A stretch of 64,000 bases of DNA from Henningerozyma blattae CBS 6284 (lineage: Eukaryota; Ascomycota; Saccharomycetes; Saccharomycetales; Saccharomycetaceae). The first letter of the stretch is position 1, and every line of letters begins with the position of its first letter. Made by a program: the position numbers and the translations under genes. The stretch is from assembly GCF_000315915.1 (NCBI RefSeq), contig NC_020188.1:1195501-1259500 (forward strand), in the 5' to 3' direction. Under the pieces are notes generated by a model. That model saw only the letters and a program-made list of their open reading frames with translations. It did no database searches and was not told the DNA's origin. Of the stretch, positions 52,422 through 63,770 are shown piece by piece.

Positions 52422-53730
52422 ATATATTTCTTGTTTGTTTTGTTGTAAAACTGTCTAAGTGCTGTAGCCTCTAACGTAATACTAGTAAAGGTTAGGTTTG
52501 AATAGTGTAAAGGTCAATTGTTTCGCCAATGAAATGTAAAGAACGCAAAAGAGTTGCGATCAGAGCCAACAAGGCAAGAGAAAAAAGGATTAGCCACTTA
52601 GAGCCAAAAGTAAAATAAAGATTGGGGATAAAACTGAATAACAAAATTAAAGTAATCGAAATAGCATGGGGTAAAAACGGGCAACCAAAAAATATATAAA
52701 TTAATTGTTGAGTGTAGGAAACAAGTTTAATTTGATAAGGAAAAAGAAACGAAAGACAAGAACAAAAAAAAACTGTGGTACATTTTTGTAAACTGTGGTA
52801 CATTTTTGAAAATAATACTTACCATGAATCGAACTTCAAAATCGAATTAATTAATATTTGCTAATTACAAGATTACATTTTAACAATTAAAAACATCAAG
52901 TCAAAACAGCAATTTGACGGTTTTGACACCCGAATAAGAAGTGAAAAGCAAAAGAACCAAAAAGAACAAAAGCAATAAAAGCGAAAGAAAAAAAGAAAGA
53001 AAACACAAGTTTCTAAAAACAGTCAAGAAAATGAATATATGAATAAAGGAATAAATGAATAAATGAATATATGAATATATGGATAAATTAAAAACCTATA
53101 TTAGGCCGACTTTAGTTTGGATTAGTCCTAGAAATGACGGTGAAAGAATTAGTACACATATAAATTCACAGAGAAACGTACAGAGAATAGGACCTATAAA
53201 CATAATCTTGATCTTGGAATAATAATTACAGTATAATTAAAACGCCCAAGAAAGTTAATTAATGGACGGTGGATGACTCCGGATTAGGAAACGACAGATC
53301 AAAAAGGGAAGGTGCCTGTCTGGGGTTGGACGATGACTCCCGTTGCTTTTTATTTTATTTTATTTCATTTTATTTTTTTCTTCTTTCTGGTTTCCACTTC
53401 AAATAGAAATCCACCAAATTAGGCAGTCCATTTCAAAAAGCTAATTTCTTGACGGCTAATTAAAGACGGCAGATCTGTTGGGTGCACAGTAAATGACTGT
53501 TCCCAATTAGAAGTTTTTGCGCCCTTTTTGGGCGGGTGACCCCTCAGTACTCAGAAAAGCCTGCAGCAGGTGTTGTGCGGGAGATCTCTCAGCCGCCAAG
53601 ATCCGATGTCTTTCTGTTGCGCTGCATACTTTTCTGTGTGGAGTCTCGTACACCCATGCACCATCCCGGAATACGCCAAAACACGCAGAGGACTACCTAA
53701 ATGTGAAAATGAAAACGAAAATTGAAAAAA

Positions 53731-53782
53731 AGGGATTTGGACAGGGATTTGGACAGGGATTTCATTAGGGATTTCATTAGGG
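53731..53782. repeat. 12-bp tandem repeat GGGATTT(GGACA/CATTA)
   Basis: Two copies of GGGATTTGGACA are followed by two of GGGATTTCATTA and a partial copy. It lies in the upstream region of the mucin gene. Confidence 0.85.
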
Positions 53783-54220
53783 AATTGAACCTCGATATGA
53801 AATCGGAATCGAATATGAAGTCAGAAGTGCCTTTGTCGAGATCTCTTTCTTGTGTTACGACGGATCTCAACATCCCGTGACCACTGACTTTTTTGGGCAG
53901 TAAGTCGGCTAGAACCCTTTTTGGCAACCCCTCAGCCAGGAGGCGCCGGAACTGGAGAATGTTTGGCAACGGTGCCTGTGCCGGGGTTCCTGCGGCACAT
54001 TCTGTGCACGGCGAGGGGCTTATTTCAGCGGGTCGAACTGCGGGCCTTACCCCATTCTGGTGACGCAGGAGAAAACTCTGTGTGTGTCCCGATCGGGATA
54101 GCCAGTTAAATTAGTTTAATAATAATAGTTGCTAGGCTTGCCTATATGACTTCTTTCATTATCCATTTACTATTTCATATACTTCTTCCCTCTTTTTAAT
54201 GTATTCTTTTTTTTTCAGTT

Positions 54221-54285
54221 CCATATTCAATATCATATCCATTTTCAATATCATATCCATTTTCAATACCATATCCATTTTTTTT
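54221..54285. repeat. 21-bp tandem repeat upstream of mucin
   Basis: Three near-perfect copies of a unit containing CATATCCATTTTCAATA. Confidence 0.85.
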
Positions 54286-54677
54286 TCTTATCCAGATCGA
54301 TTCCATTGGATGATTCCACAAGGCATCCCACTTTATTCCGTTTTGGATCATATTTTTCGAATCGATTCATCTCTTCAACCCATAACGTCTCCTATTGTGG
54401 GTTGCAAACGGATGCGTGCTTTGTTACCTATTCCTTACTATCCAATGCCATCCAAGATACCTTGTGTTTGCGTACGGCTCTCCTTGATCCAGAACGTATA
54501 TAAACTTGAACATATTTCTCGATAGGTTTCACAAATTCTTTCCTTTCTCTTTGTCCTCTTCTGGTACAAAGAACTACCAATCATTCAAGTTTCGAAGAAA
54601 CATTTGGCCCCGTACTAAACATACAAAAAAAATTAATCAATTGAATACATTTTTCAACTCTTTCGCTCCAACCGATA

Positions 54678-56340
54678 ATGAAATTGTCTAATATTCTAAC
54701 AACCACTGCCTTGTTGGTCGTTGCTAACGCCCAAACTATTAGTGACACTGCATCTACTGATGTTACAACTGATACAACTCAAACCTCTGAAGTTACTACT
54801 TCTGAAACCACTTCTGAGGCTACCACTTCTGAAACCACTTCTGAGGCTACCACTTCTGAAACCACTTCTGAAGCTACCTCTTCTGAAACCACATCCGAAG
54901 CTACCTCTACTTCCGAAGCCACCTCTTCTGAAACCACTTCTGAAGCTACCTCTTCTGAAACCACATCCGAAGCTACCTCTTCTGAAACCACATCCGAAGC
55001 TACTTCTACTTCCGAAGCCACCTCTTCTGAAACCACATCCGATGCTACTTCTACTTCCGAAGCCACCTCTTCTGAAACCACATCCGATGCTACTTCTACT
55101 TCTGAAGCCACCTCTTCTGAAACCACTTCTGAAGCTACCTCTTCTGAAACCACATCCGAAGCTACCTCTACTTCCGAAGCCACCTCTTCTGGAACCACAT
55201 CCGAAGCTACCTCTTCTGAAACCACATCCGAAGCTACCTCTTCTGAATCCACATCCGAAGCCACTTCTACTGATATTTCCAGTAGTAGTCACCTCCAGTG
55301 TGGAATCTTCAAGCAGTGTCACACAGATGCCTAGCTCTTCTTCAAACATCACTTCTAGTGTCACTTCAGATATTTCTTCTAGTCTATCGTCAAGTGCAAT
55401 CACCTCCAGTATCACTTCTAATAATATCACTTCATCTGAAACTTCGATCTTGTCTTCAAGCACTGAACCAATCAACTCAACCACTCCAATTACTTCTTCC
55501 TCATCCTTTGTTACATCTTCAATTTCCTCTAACGTGACCACCTCAATTTCTTCTGAAACTTCGTCATTGACCAGTTTGGTTCCAAGTAATGCCACTTCTA
55601 TTGAAACTACTACTACCACTCCAGGAACTACAAGTATTTTCAATAATGACACTACTTCTATTGAAACTACTACTACCACTCCAGGAACTACAAGTATTTT
55701 CAATAACGACACTACTTCTATCACCACTACCACTCGTCAACCATTTGACAACGGTACTACAATTACTACCACCACTCGTCAACCATTTGACAACGGTACT
55801 ACAATTACTACCACCACTCGTCAACCATTTGACAACGGTACCACAATCACTACCACCACTCGTCAACCATTTGACAACGGTACCACAATCACTACCACCA
55901 CTCGTCAACCATTTGACAACGGTACTACAATCACTTCGACTACTCGTCAACCATTCGACAATGATACTACTGTTACCACAACTACGCGTCAACCTTTCAC
56001 AAACGATTCTACTATCACCAACCCTGAAACTCATCTAACTACAGTCACCAGCTTGGAAACTACCACAAACGAAAACGGTGAAACTACTACCGCAACCCAC
56101 AGGTTCACTACACTCGTTCCATCTGCTTACACGACCATCACAAACTTATTGACCACCACAAACGACCGTGGTCAAACCATCGTTGAAACTCACAAACATA
56201 CTATTGATGCTCAATTCGTATACCCATCTACTACTGGTGGTTCTTCAGTTCCAACTGTCATCTTCGTCACTGGTCAAGCTAACCAATTGGCTCTAGGGTC
56301 CTTCGGTGCCATTGCCGCTGCCGCCATGCTTTTATTATAA
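54678..56340 (+). CDS. GPI-anchored Ser/Thr mucin with one frameshift
   Basis: The first frame starts MKLSNILTTTALLVVANAQ, a signal peptide, then runs through about 25 units of SETTSEAT/STSEATS to a stop at 55334. A second frame (+1) carries on from about 55290 with the same Ser/Thr character to 56340. The later part has two IETTTTTPGTTSIFNNDT units, then seven units of about 14 residues built on RQPFDNGTTITTTT, a conserved domain (THRFTTLVPSAYTTITNLLT), and a C-terminal GPI signal (ANQLALGSFGAIAAAAMLLL). The shift falls at about 55271-55290, near AGTAGTAGTC, and a single extra base explains it. Intact, the product would be about 553 residues, heavily O-mannosylated and wall-linked. No one-to-one ortholog can be named. 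Sequencing error, inactivation or on/off variation are all possible. Confidence 0.82.
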
Positions 56341-57911
56341 GCTAATGACAGAAACTACAAATTTCAAAAAGAGACCCTTCCACATAAACAAACACATTTT
56401 TTCCCCTAATTCAATGTGCCCTGTAATACCCAACACAAACTTTAATAATTCTTACTAGGTTGACTTTTATTATATTTCTTTTAATTTATAAAAAAAAATA
56501 AAAGAAAAAAAATTACTAATTTTCGACAAGATACCCTTTTTTTGTTTTGCTTTTTTTTCTTTATTCTATTTAATACTTTATTCTTTCGTCCTAATTGCTA
56601 ATTCAACAAAGCTACTAGTTTTAGTTCATCTATTTAACGGTTTGTTATCTTTCTTTCTTAGATAAATGTACATACCTGCTACGTATTAGAAATATATACA
56701 ACTATTTAATTTCCATAATTATAATTAATCTAATTTACACTTTTGTCCTCTATACACATTATCTCTATCACCATCATCTATTCTCTTGTCTTTTATCTTG
56801 TCTTCCCTCTTCCCTCTTCTTACCTACATTCTCTTTAATGGAACAGGAAACGATACTATCAACGAGTCTTCTCCGGACCCCTTTAAATAGCCTTGATTTT
56901 ACGTCAATACCAGCTCGGCTCATATTAACACCTCACAAGCCGAAATATTGGTAGCGCCGTTTCAAAATAGGAGGCGATACCCCCCTATTACAGATGTCAG
57001 GACCAACGTACCGTAATAGGAAACACGGTAGGCTGATAATATTCACAACAAGAATAACAATACGTAGGTTTCCTTTCTCTTTGTTTAGTTTAGTTCGTTT
57101 CAATGATAAACACCATAATGTATGATAAACACCCCTGAGCCTTCAAGGTCTTAAGCAAACACAGGCATATATATAAACGAGCTCTTCTCTTTGTATCTAC
57201 GTCTTTGGGACCCTTCTCTTCTGATACAAACATACGTCTTTCCATCGTCTATCTCTCGTCATACTGTCGTGCTTCTACATCTGCACGCTGTATTCTGTCT
57301 TTGCATTGCCAATTCAAACATACAGCCGGATAAATATCCACGTGTCTATCCTGTTGTCTCTCTTTTAGTGACTCCTATTTTACTGGCACTTTGTTTTACT
57401 GGCTCCCTGTTTCATTGACACCCTTTTTTTTTTCTTTTTTTTCTGACACCCTTTACTGGCACCCTTTTATTGGCATTCCTTTACTGGCGCTCCCTTTCTT
57501 CTCTGTCATTTCACTGTGTCGCGTTTAACCCCCACGGGTCAATTTTTGCCATTTTCAATAAATAAAAAATAAAGGAAAAATATTAAATAACAATAAAACA
57601 TTTCTTATTTTTAGTTTTTCCGTATTTTCAAGTTTTTAAGAGAAATAAAAACAAGTCGCATTTTTAACATCGATAACTTTAAAACAACTTCCACGCTGTA
57701 ATAATAATTATAATAATAATATTACTTCGTAACAGCTCTTCCGTTGTCCTATTCCATAACATTATCACTTAGACAGACCTCAGTCTCTTTTTTTTTTTAG
57801 GTCTTCTCTTCCAGTCCAAGACCGGGCTATTCTATAATACAAAGTTCCTCTGCACAAGCGCATCCCAAGGCGCAAGTTAACTTCTCAAGTGTATATATAC
57901 TCTCACACATC
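56341..57911. promoter_or_regulatory. AUR1 upstream region
   Basis: 1.6 kb. It contains a GC-richer block with repeated AATAGG motifs (56930-57030) and a degenerate tandem series of TTTACTGGCAC/TTGGCATTCC/GACACCC units at about 57370-57500. A TATATATAC box near 57892 is very close to the ATG. A 75-codon frame at 57191-57418 is not convincing. Confidence 0.4.
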
Positions 57912-59174
57912 ATGGCAACACTCTTCAGAAAATGGTTTCTTTCAGATAGACCAGCAAACTCTGCATTAGCAGACTTAGACACAAGATTGGATCCAAACAT
58001 TAACTGGAGAAAATTGAAACACTATAACCCAACAATAAAAGATATCTTCCATTATGGATTTCTCTCTTCTGTCTTACTCTTTGTCTTTATTACAAATCCA
58101 GCTCCATGGCTATATAAGATAGCAGCTTATTTCCTATTATTCCTTCTCTTTTCTATCCCATTAACTTCGCAATTTTTCTTTAATGCTTTACCAATTTTGA
58201 CTTGGTTGGCTCTATACTTCACTTCATCTTATTTCCCTGCAGAAAAGAGACCAAAGATTACTGTCAAAGTATTACCAACTATCGAAACAATTCTTTACGG
58301 AGACAACTTAAGTGACATTTTAGCAACAACAACAAACTCCTTTCTCGATATCTTGGCTTGGCTACCTTACGGGATCTGCCATTTCGGTGCTCCATTTGTT
58401 GTTGCAATCGTCTTATTTCTTTTTGCTCCTCCAACTCTTTTAAACGGTTACGCCTTTGCATTCGGCTATTTGAATCTGTTTGGTGTGATGATTCAAAACT
58501 TATTCCCTGCTGCTCCTCCTTGGTATAAGATCCTTTACGGGCTAGAGCCTGCCCATTACGGTATGCATGGATCTCCAGGTGGTTTGGCTAGAATTGATAA
58601 ATTATTCCATATCGATTTGTATACTCCAGCATTTTCAAACTCGTCTGTCATTTTTGGTGCCTTCCCATCCTTACATTCAGGTTGTGCTACCATGGAAGCC
58701 TTATTCTTTTCTTATTGTTTCCCTAAGCTAAGACCATTATTCATCTTCTATGTTTGTTGGTTATGGTGGGCTACCATGTATTTAACCCATCATTATTTTG
58801 TAGATCTAATGGCAGGGTCAGTAATGTCATTTGTCATCTTTCAATATACAAAATATAACCAATTACCATTGATCGACCCTGATTGTTTTTGTAGATGGTC
58901 TTATGGTATTCTAGAAAAGTTTGATACTGTTAGAAATGATCCTTTATCGTCCTATGCTACTGGGTCATATACTGGAAGTGCAAGCGGTGCTACAAGAACC
59001 TCTTCAAATAATATTGAATACAATAGCTCCAGTAATGAATATCCTCTAGGTTTGGATGATGATATTGATATTGAAAATGTCAGCCTTTCCAATTTAACTA
59101 CACCACCTTCTTCTGACTTTAACTCCTCAAAGGAGAAAAGTTACACTCCTTCTTCAAATAATACCTTTGATTAA
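57912..59174 (+). CDS. AUR1: Inositol phosphorylceramide synthase catalytic subunit
   Basis: A 420-residue polytopic membrane protein with about six transmembrane segments. The lipid-phosphatase-type triad lies at the same residue numbers as in S. cerevisiae Aur1: His255 in FPSLHSGC, His294 and Asp298 in THHYFVDLMAG. Aur1, with Kei1, transfers phosphoinositol from phosphatidylinositol to ceramide in the Golgi. It is the target of aureobasidin A and is essential. Other family marks are the N-terminal LDPNINWRKLKHYNPTIKD and the loop GLEPAHYGMHGSPGGLARID. The hydrophilic C-tail carries the extra 19 residues relative to the 401-residue yeast protein. In S. cerevisiae AUR1 is on chromosome XI, so its position here is a local rearrangement. 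Confidence 0.97.
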   Translation: MATLFRKWFLSDRPANSALADLDTRLDPNINWRKLKHYNPTIKDIFHYGFLSSVLLFVFITNPAPWLYKIAAYFLLFLLFSIPLTSQFFFNALPILTWLALYFTSSYFPAEKRPKITVKVLPTIETILYGDNLSDILATTTNSFLDILAWLPYGICHFGAPFVVAIVLFLFAPPTLLNGYAFAFGYLNLFGVMIQNLFPAAPPWYKILYGLEPAHYGMHGSPGGLARIDKLFHIDLYTPAFSNSSVIFGAFPSLHSGCATMEALFFSYCFPKLRPLFIFYVCWLWWATMYLTHHYFVDLMAGSVMSFVIFQYTKYNQLPLIDPDCFCRWSYGILEKFDTVRNDPLSSYATGSYTGSASGATRTSSNNIEYNSSSNEYPLGLDDDIDIENVSLSNLTTPPSSDFNSSKEKSYTPSSNNTFD

Positions 59175-60477
59175 GTATTGACATTTGCAATATTGATATC
59201 AGTATCATAATCAAACCCCAAGGAAATATCTGTTGAATGATTAAGAGAAAAACAAAAAAAGAACAAATGATACCCTCCCCTCCCTAAAAAAGCAAAATCA
59301 ATACGAAACGTATTTCCACTATCTTTTTTCCACCTCCTTTTTCTTTCTCCTGTTCTATTTCTAATTGTATTTTATATTTTTGCCTTAATTCTTTCCTCCC
59401 ACGTTTAGTTTTTTTTTTTACGTTATTTTACATTTGTTATTTCCATTTTATTTCGTTACAAATTTTTCTTATCTATATATTTTCTCATCCTCATCCAACC
59501 AAGAATATTTGCTTTTTAAACCGAAAAAAACAACTTCCAGCAAGCTTCTCAGCTATCCCATCATCCAACAATCGTCGATTATACTGCTAATGATTCGCCT
59601 GATAGAGTATACTTCTTACCAATCTAGTATTTTTTTTCATTTTTTTTTATTTTATTTTATTTTTTTTATCCTATTGCTCAATATTATTCCATTCCAATTT
59701 CATCTAACATTTCTTTTCTTACGAGTTCTTTTAATTAATTACAATAGCATTGTACTAAGTTAATTTACATGATCTGTATTCCTAAAAAAATATATAATGA
59801 TAATAAAATAAAAAAAGTAGGAATGCTTAATATTTAAAAAAAAAATGAAAAAAAAAATCAAGATCTTCCATGCATGGTCAAGAATAGGATTTTCGCATTC
59901 TTCATCCACATATACATAATAATAATAATATATATATATTTCAACTGTATGTGCATTCTTTCCATTAAAAAGAAAAAAGGGAAAGGGAAAAGAAATAAAC
60001 ATTTTTTTATCGCATTCATTGGTGTTTGTGATCCAGCTTTCATTACCATCATTATGAGGCACCCATTTTTTTTTTTACTTGCCAATTTTGTAACTCAAAA
60101 TTATATAACTAATGCATTCTATCCACACAATTATTGAAAAGTTTGATTTCCTAATGCTAACATATAATTAATAAAATAATATTAATAGTAATAAAAAAAT
60201 TATCTAGTGATCTTTTATTGTATAGTCTTAATAGTAAATTATATTTCATTAATTTTAAACTTCTGTTCAGCACGCGCTATCTCACTCCGGACGAACTAAC
60301 TACAATTTTCACTTTTACTTTTACTTTTTTTTTTCAAAAACGTTATAGTGATGAGCAAGCAATACAGTTTGTACATGATTAATTTAAATCAGATACATAA
60401 TCATTTAACTTTATAGTAATATAATTTCAATTTTCTTCAATAATAAACAATTAAAAATCTAGAAAAAATCCAGGATC
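59175..60477. other. Intergenic between AUR1 and DIS3
   Basis: 1.3 kb of extremely A/T-rich DNA. Frames of up to 109 codons here are Phe/Ile/Leu-rich translations of T runs, not genes. A PAC-like GTGATGAG near 60349 may serve DIS3. Confidence 0.45.
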
Positions 60478-63471
60478 ATGTCTCAAGCAATTGTTTCCAA
60501 TAGAAAGAGACTTTCTGAAGGTTTAGCAGTTACTCAAAAGGTATTTGTTCGTTCAAGGAATGGTGGTGCTACTAAAATTGTAAGAGAACATTATTTACGT
60601 AGTGATATTCCATGTTCATCAAAGGCATGTACAAAATGTTTAGATATCGTTGTTCCCAATGCTAAAAATGAATTACCAAACTTCGTTTTATCAGAGGATC
60701 CTCAATCAATTGAGAAAATCGGCAAGCATTATGTTGTTTTAGATACGAATATTGTTTTACAAGCTATAGATCTGTTAGAAAATCCAAACTGTTTTTTCGA
60801 TGTGATCATTCCACAAATCGTATTAGATGAAGTTAGAAATAAATCTTACCCTGTTTATACAAGATTAAGAACACTATGTAGAGATAGTGATGAAAAGAAA
60901 AGATTTATTATTTTTCACAACGAATTTAATGAAAATACTTTTGTGGAAAGATTAAATAATGAATCTATCAATGATAGAAATGATAGAGCTATTAGAAAGA
61001 CTTGTGAATGGTATTGCAAACATTTGAAAAAACAAAATATTAATACTATCTTAGTTTCCAACGATAGATTAAATAGAGATGCAACCAAAAATCCAGTAGA
61101 CTCTAATATTATAGCACTAAGTTTACTAGAATATGTGGATTTATTACCCAATGTAGATGAGATTAAGGACTCCATTCCAAATCTTGAAGTCAGTTCCATT
61201 AATGTTAATGATAAAGAAGCTAAATCAGAATTCACTTTCCCTGAATATTACTCAACTTCAAGGATTATGGGTGGGATTAAAAATGGTGTACTATATCAAG
61301 GTAATATCCAAATATCAGAATATAATTTCTTAGAAGGTTCTGTTAATTTATCTACTTTTTCAAAGCCAGTTTTAGTGGTTGGCCAAAAAAATTTAAATAG
61401 AGCGTTTAATGGTGACCAAGTTGTGGTAGAATTATTACCACAATCAGAATGGAAAGCTCCTTCATCTATTGTTATGGATGCTGAACATTTCAATGTTAAT
61501 GATAATCCAGATGATGATGATGACGAAAGTAATGAAAATAATGGAAATTTAATTATGTCTGATAAACAACGTAGATTATTAGCCAAGGATGCCATTCTAG
61601 CCCAAAAATCAAATAAAATACAACCTACAGCTAGAATTGTAGCTATTCCAAGAAGATCCTGGAGACAATACGTGGGCCAAATTGCTCCAAATTCTATTGA
61701 CACCCAAGTTTCAAGCGGTAGTCAAAATGTTTTCGTCCTTTTGATGGACAAATCTTTACCTAAGATTAGAATCCGTACAAGACGTGCAAAGGAATTAGTA
61801 GGTAGAAGAATTGTCATATCTGTAGATTCATGGCCTGCAAATCATAAATATCCTTTAGGTCATTTTGTTAGAGATTTAGGTGAAGTTGAATCTGTCCAAG
61901 CTGAAACAGAAAGTTTATTATTAGAACATGACGTTGAATATAGACCTTTCTCCAAGAAAGTCTTGGACTGTTTACCTTCTGAAGGTCATGAATGGAAAGT
62001 ACCATCTGATCTTACCTCTTCTGATGCCTTAGCTAAAGATCCACAATTAGCAAGAAGAAAAGATTTAAGAGATAAGTTAATCTGTAGTATTGATCCACCA
62101 GGATGTGTTGATATTGATGACGCATTACATGCTAAGAAGTTGCCAAATGGTAATTGGGAAGTTGGTGTTCATATTGCTGATGTCACTCATTTTGTAAAAC
62201 CTAATACTCCTTTAGATGCAGAAGGTGCGTCAAGAGGTACCTCTGTTTATTTAGTCGATAAACGTATTGATATGTTACCATTGTTATTAGGTACTGATTT
62301 ATGTTCTTTAAAGCCATACGTTGATAGATATGCCTTTTCAGTATTATGGGAATTAGATGATAATGCTAATATTGTAGATGTCAACTTTACAAAATCAGTT
62401 ATCAGATCTAGGGAAGCATTTTCGTACGAACAAGCTCAAATTAGAATTGATGATAAGTCTCAAACAGATGAATTAACTCAAGGCATGAGAGCTCTTTTAA
62501 AATTATCTATCAAATTAAAGCAAAAGAGATTAGATGCTGGTGCTTTGAATTTGGCCTCTCCTGAAGTTAAAGTTCACATGGATAGTGAAACCTCAGATCC
62601 AAATGAAGTTGAAATTAAAAAATTATTGGCTACTAATTCGTTGGTTGAAGAGTTTATGTTGCTAGCTAATATTTCTGTTGCGAGAAAAATCTTTGAATCT
62701 TTCCCACAAACAGCAATGCTTAGAAGACATGGTGTACCACCATCTACCAATTTTGAAACATTAAATGAAATGCTACACCAAAGAAAACAAATGACTATCT
62801 CGTTAGAGTCATCTAAGGCATTAGCAGATTCTTTAGATCGTTGTGTTGATCCAAAGGATCCATATTTCAATACTTTAATACGTATTATGTCTACTCGTTG
62901 TATGATGGCAGCTCAATATTTCTATTCTGGTGCTTACTCATATTCTGAATTCCGTCATTACGGTTTAGCTGTTGATATCTATACTCATTTCACATCGCCT
63001 ATTAGACGTTACTGTGATGTTGTTGCCCACAGACAATTGGCAGGTGCTATTGGCTATGAACCGTTAGACCTATCCCATAGAGATAAGAATAAGATGGACA
63101 TGATCTGTAGAAATATTAATAAAAGACACAGAAATGCCCAATTTGCTGGTAGAGCAAGTATTGAATATTATGTTGGCCAAGTAATGAGAAATAATGAATC
63201 TGTTGAAACTGGTTATGTAATTAAAGTTTTAAATAATGGTATTGTTGTTCTGGTACCAAGATTCGGTGTTGAAGGTCTAATTAGAATAGAAAACATGACT
63301 AAGGATCCAGACTCTTCCGCTTTCGATGAAGTTGAATTTAAATTAACTTTTACTGATAACGAGACTGGTAAGAAGAGAGAGGTATTTGTATTTGATAAAG
63401 TTGATGTATATGTCAAATCCGTTCTAGATCCTGTTACAAGTAAACGTAAAGCTGCATTATTATTGAAATGA
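60478..63471 (+). CDS. DIS3: Dis3/Rrp44, exosome 3'-5' exoribonuclease and endonuclease
   Basis: A 997-residue protein, nearly colinear with S. cerevisiae Dis3 (1001). The N-terminus has the CR3 cysteines (CSSKACTKC, about 46-54) that hold the PIN domain to Rrp41. The PIN endonuclease domain (about 80-200) has its acid in [11 protein letters not shown] and others in VLDEVRNKS and NDRNDRA. Two cold-shock domains follow (about 255-470). The RNB catalytic domain has the acidic centre [17 protein letters not shown], and the S1 domain ends at about 990 with RKAALLLK. Dis3 is the only active nuclease of the yeast core exosome and is essential for rRNA and mRNA 3' processing and decay. It follows AUR1 on the same strand and precedes ECO1. 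Confidence 0.98.
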   Translation: MSQAIVSNRKRLSEGLAVTQKVFVRSRNGGATKIVREHYLRSDIPCSSKACTKCLDIVVPNAKNELPNFVLSEDPQSIEKIGKHYVVLDTNIVLQAIDLLENPNCFFDVIIPQIVLDEVRNKSYPVYTRLRTLCRDSDEKKRFIIFHNEFNENTFVERLNNESINDRNDRAIRKTCEWYCKHLKKQNINTILVSNDRLNRDATKNPVDSNIIALSLLEYVDLLPNVDEIKDSIPNLEVSSINVNDKEAKSEFTFPEYYSTSRIMGGIKNGVLYQGNIQISEYNFLEGSVNLSTFSKPVLVVGQKNLNRAFNGDQVVVELLPQSEWKAPSSIVMDAEHFNVNDNPDDDDDESNENNGNLIMSDKQRRLLAKDAILAQKSNKIQPTARIVAIPRRSWRQYVGQIAPNSIDTQVSSGSQNVFVLLMDKSLPKIRIRTRRAKELVGRRIVISVDSWPANHKYPLGHFVRDLGEVESVQAETESLLLEHDVEYRPFSKKVLDCLPSEGHEWKVPSDLTSSDALAKDPQLARRKDLRDKLICSIDPPGCVDIDDALHAKKLPNGNWEVGVHIADVTHFVKPNTPLDAEGASRGTSVYLVDKRIDMLPLLLGTDLCSLKPYVDRYAFSVLWELDDNANIVDVNFTKSVIRSREAFSYEQAQIRIDDKSQTDELTQGMRALLKLSIKLKQKRLDAGALNLASPEVKVHMDSETSDPNEVEIKKLLATNSLVEEFMLLANISVARKIFESFPQTAMLRRHGVPPSTNFETLNEMLHQRKQMTISLESSKALADSLDRCVDPKDPYFNTLIRIMSTRCMMAAQYFYSGAYSYSEFRHYGLAVDIYTHFTSPIRRYCDVVAHRQLAGAIGYEPLDLSHRDKNKMDMICRNINKRHRNAQFAGRASIEYYVGQVMRNNESVETGYVIKVLNNGIVVLVPRFGVEGLIRIENMTKDPDSSAFDEVEFKLTFTDNETGKKREVFVFDKVDVYVKSVLDPVTSKRKAALLLK

Positions 63472-63770
63472 TCTACTAAATAATTTTAAATATCCCATAT
63501 AATACTCATTTATAGATATCCATTCTATACTAATAAATATTGTACATTATCTTTTAATTCCACCATATATTATTGCTTTTAATATTACATACTTTCGGTG
63601 GTTATGAAACTCCTAAGTGAGATAAGGACGCGTCAACTAATAACGCGAAAATGAACTTTTTATAATAAAGCATGGTCATCACCAGAAAGATATAATAACG
63701 CTGATATTTTTTTGTATTAGGGAGCTCTAGGAAAAAATAATACACACACGTGTATGTATGACATTTAGGA
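63472..63770. promoter_or_regulatory. DIS3 terminator and ECO1 promoter
   Basis: About 300 bp with an AT-rich DIS3 3' end and then GGACGCGTCA near 63627, which contains ACGCGT, the MluI cell-cycle box bound by MBF. In S. cerevisiae ECO1 is expressed in late G1/S, so the MCB placed 145 bp before this ATG is a good functional fit. Confidence 0.6.

Larger units (their letters stand above)
52422..54677. promoter_or_regulatory. Long upstream region of the mucin gene
   Basis: The 2.2-kb spacer is typical of regulated cell-surface genes. A GC-rich part (53510-54105) holds three STRE-type elements, CCCCT near 53539 and 53928 and AGGGG near 54012, as bound by Msn2/4. Tandem repeats are a 12-bp GGGATTTGGACA/GGGATTTCATTA series at 53731-53782 and a roughly 21-bp CATATCCATTTTCAATAT series at 54221-54285. 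A TATATAAA box at about 54496 lies 180 bp before the ATG. Confidence 0.5.

Noticed and set aside
54721..55290. Pro/Leu-rich first part of the +1 frame of the mucin
   Set aside because: It is the out-of-frame reading of the SETTSEAT repeats; this frame becomes genuine only after about 55290.
54696..55733. 345-codon minus-strand frame and other frames over the mucin repeats
   Set aside because: Low-complexity repeats of period 3 keep all frames open; only the frames with signal peptide and GPI tail make biological sense.
59434..60137. Several hydrophobic frames between AUR1 and DIS3
   Set aside because: Translations of T- and A-rich tracts; no start context or motif support.
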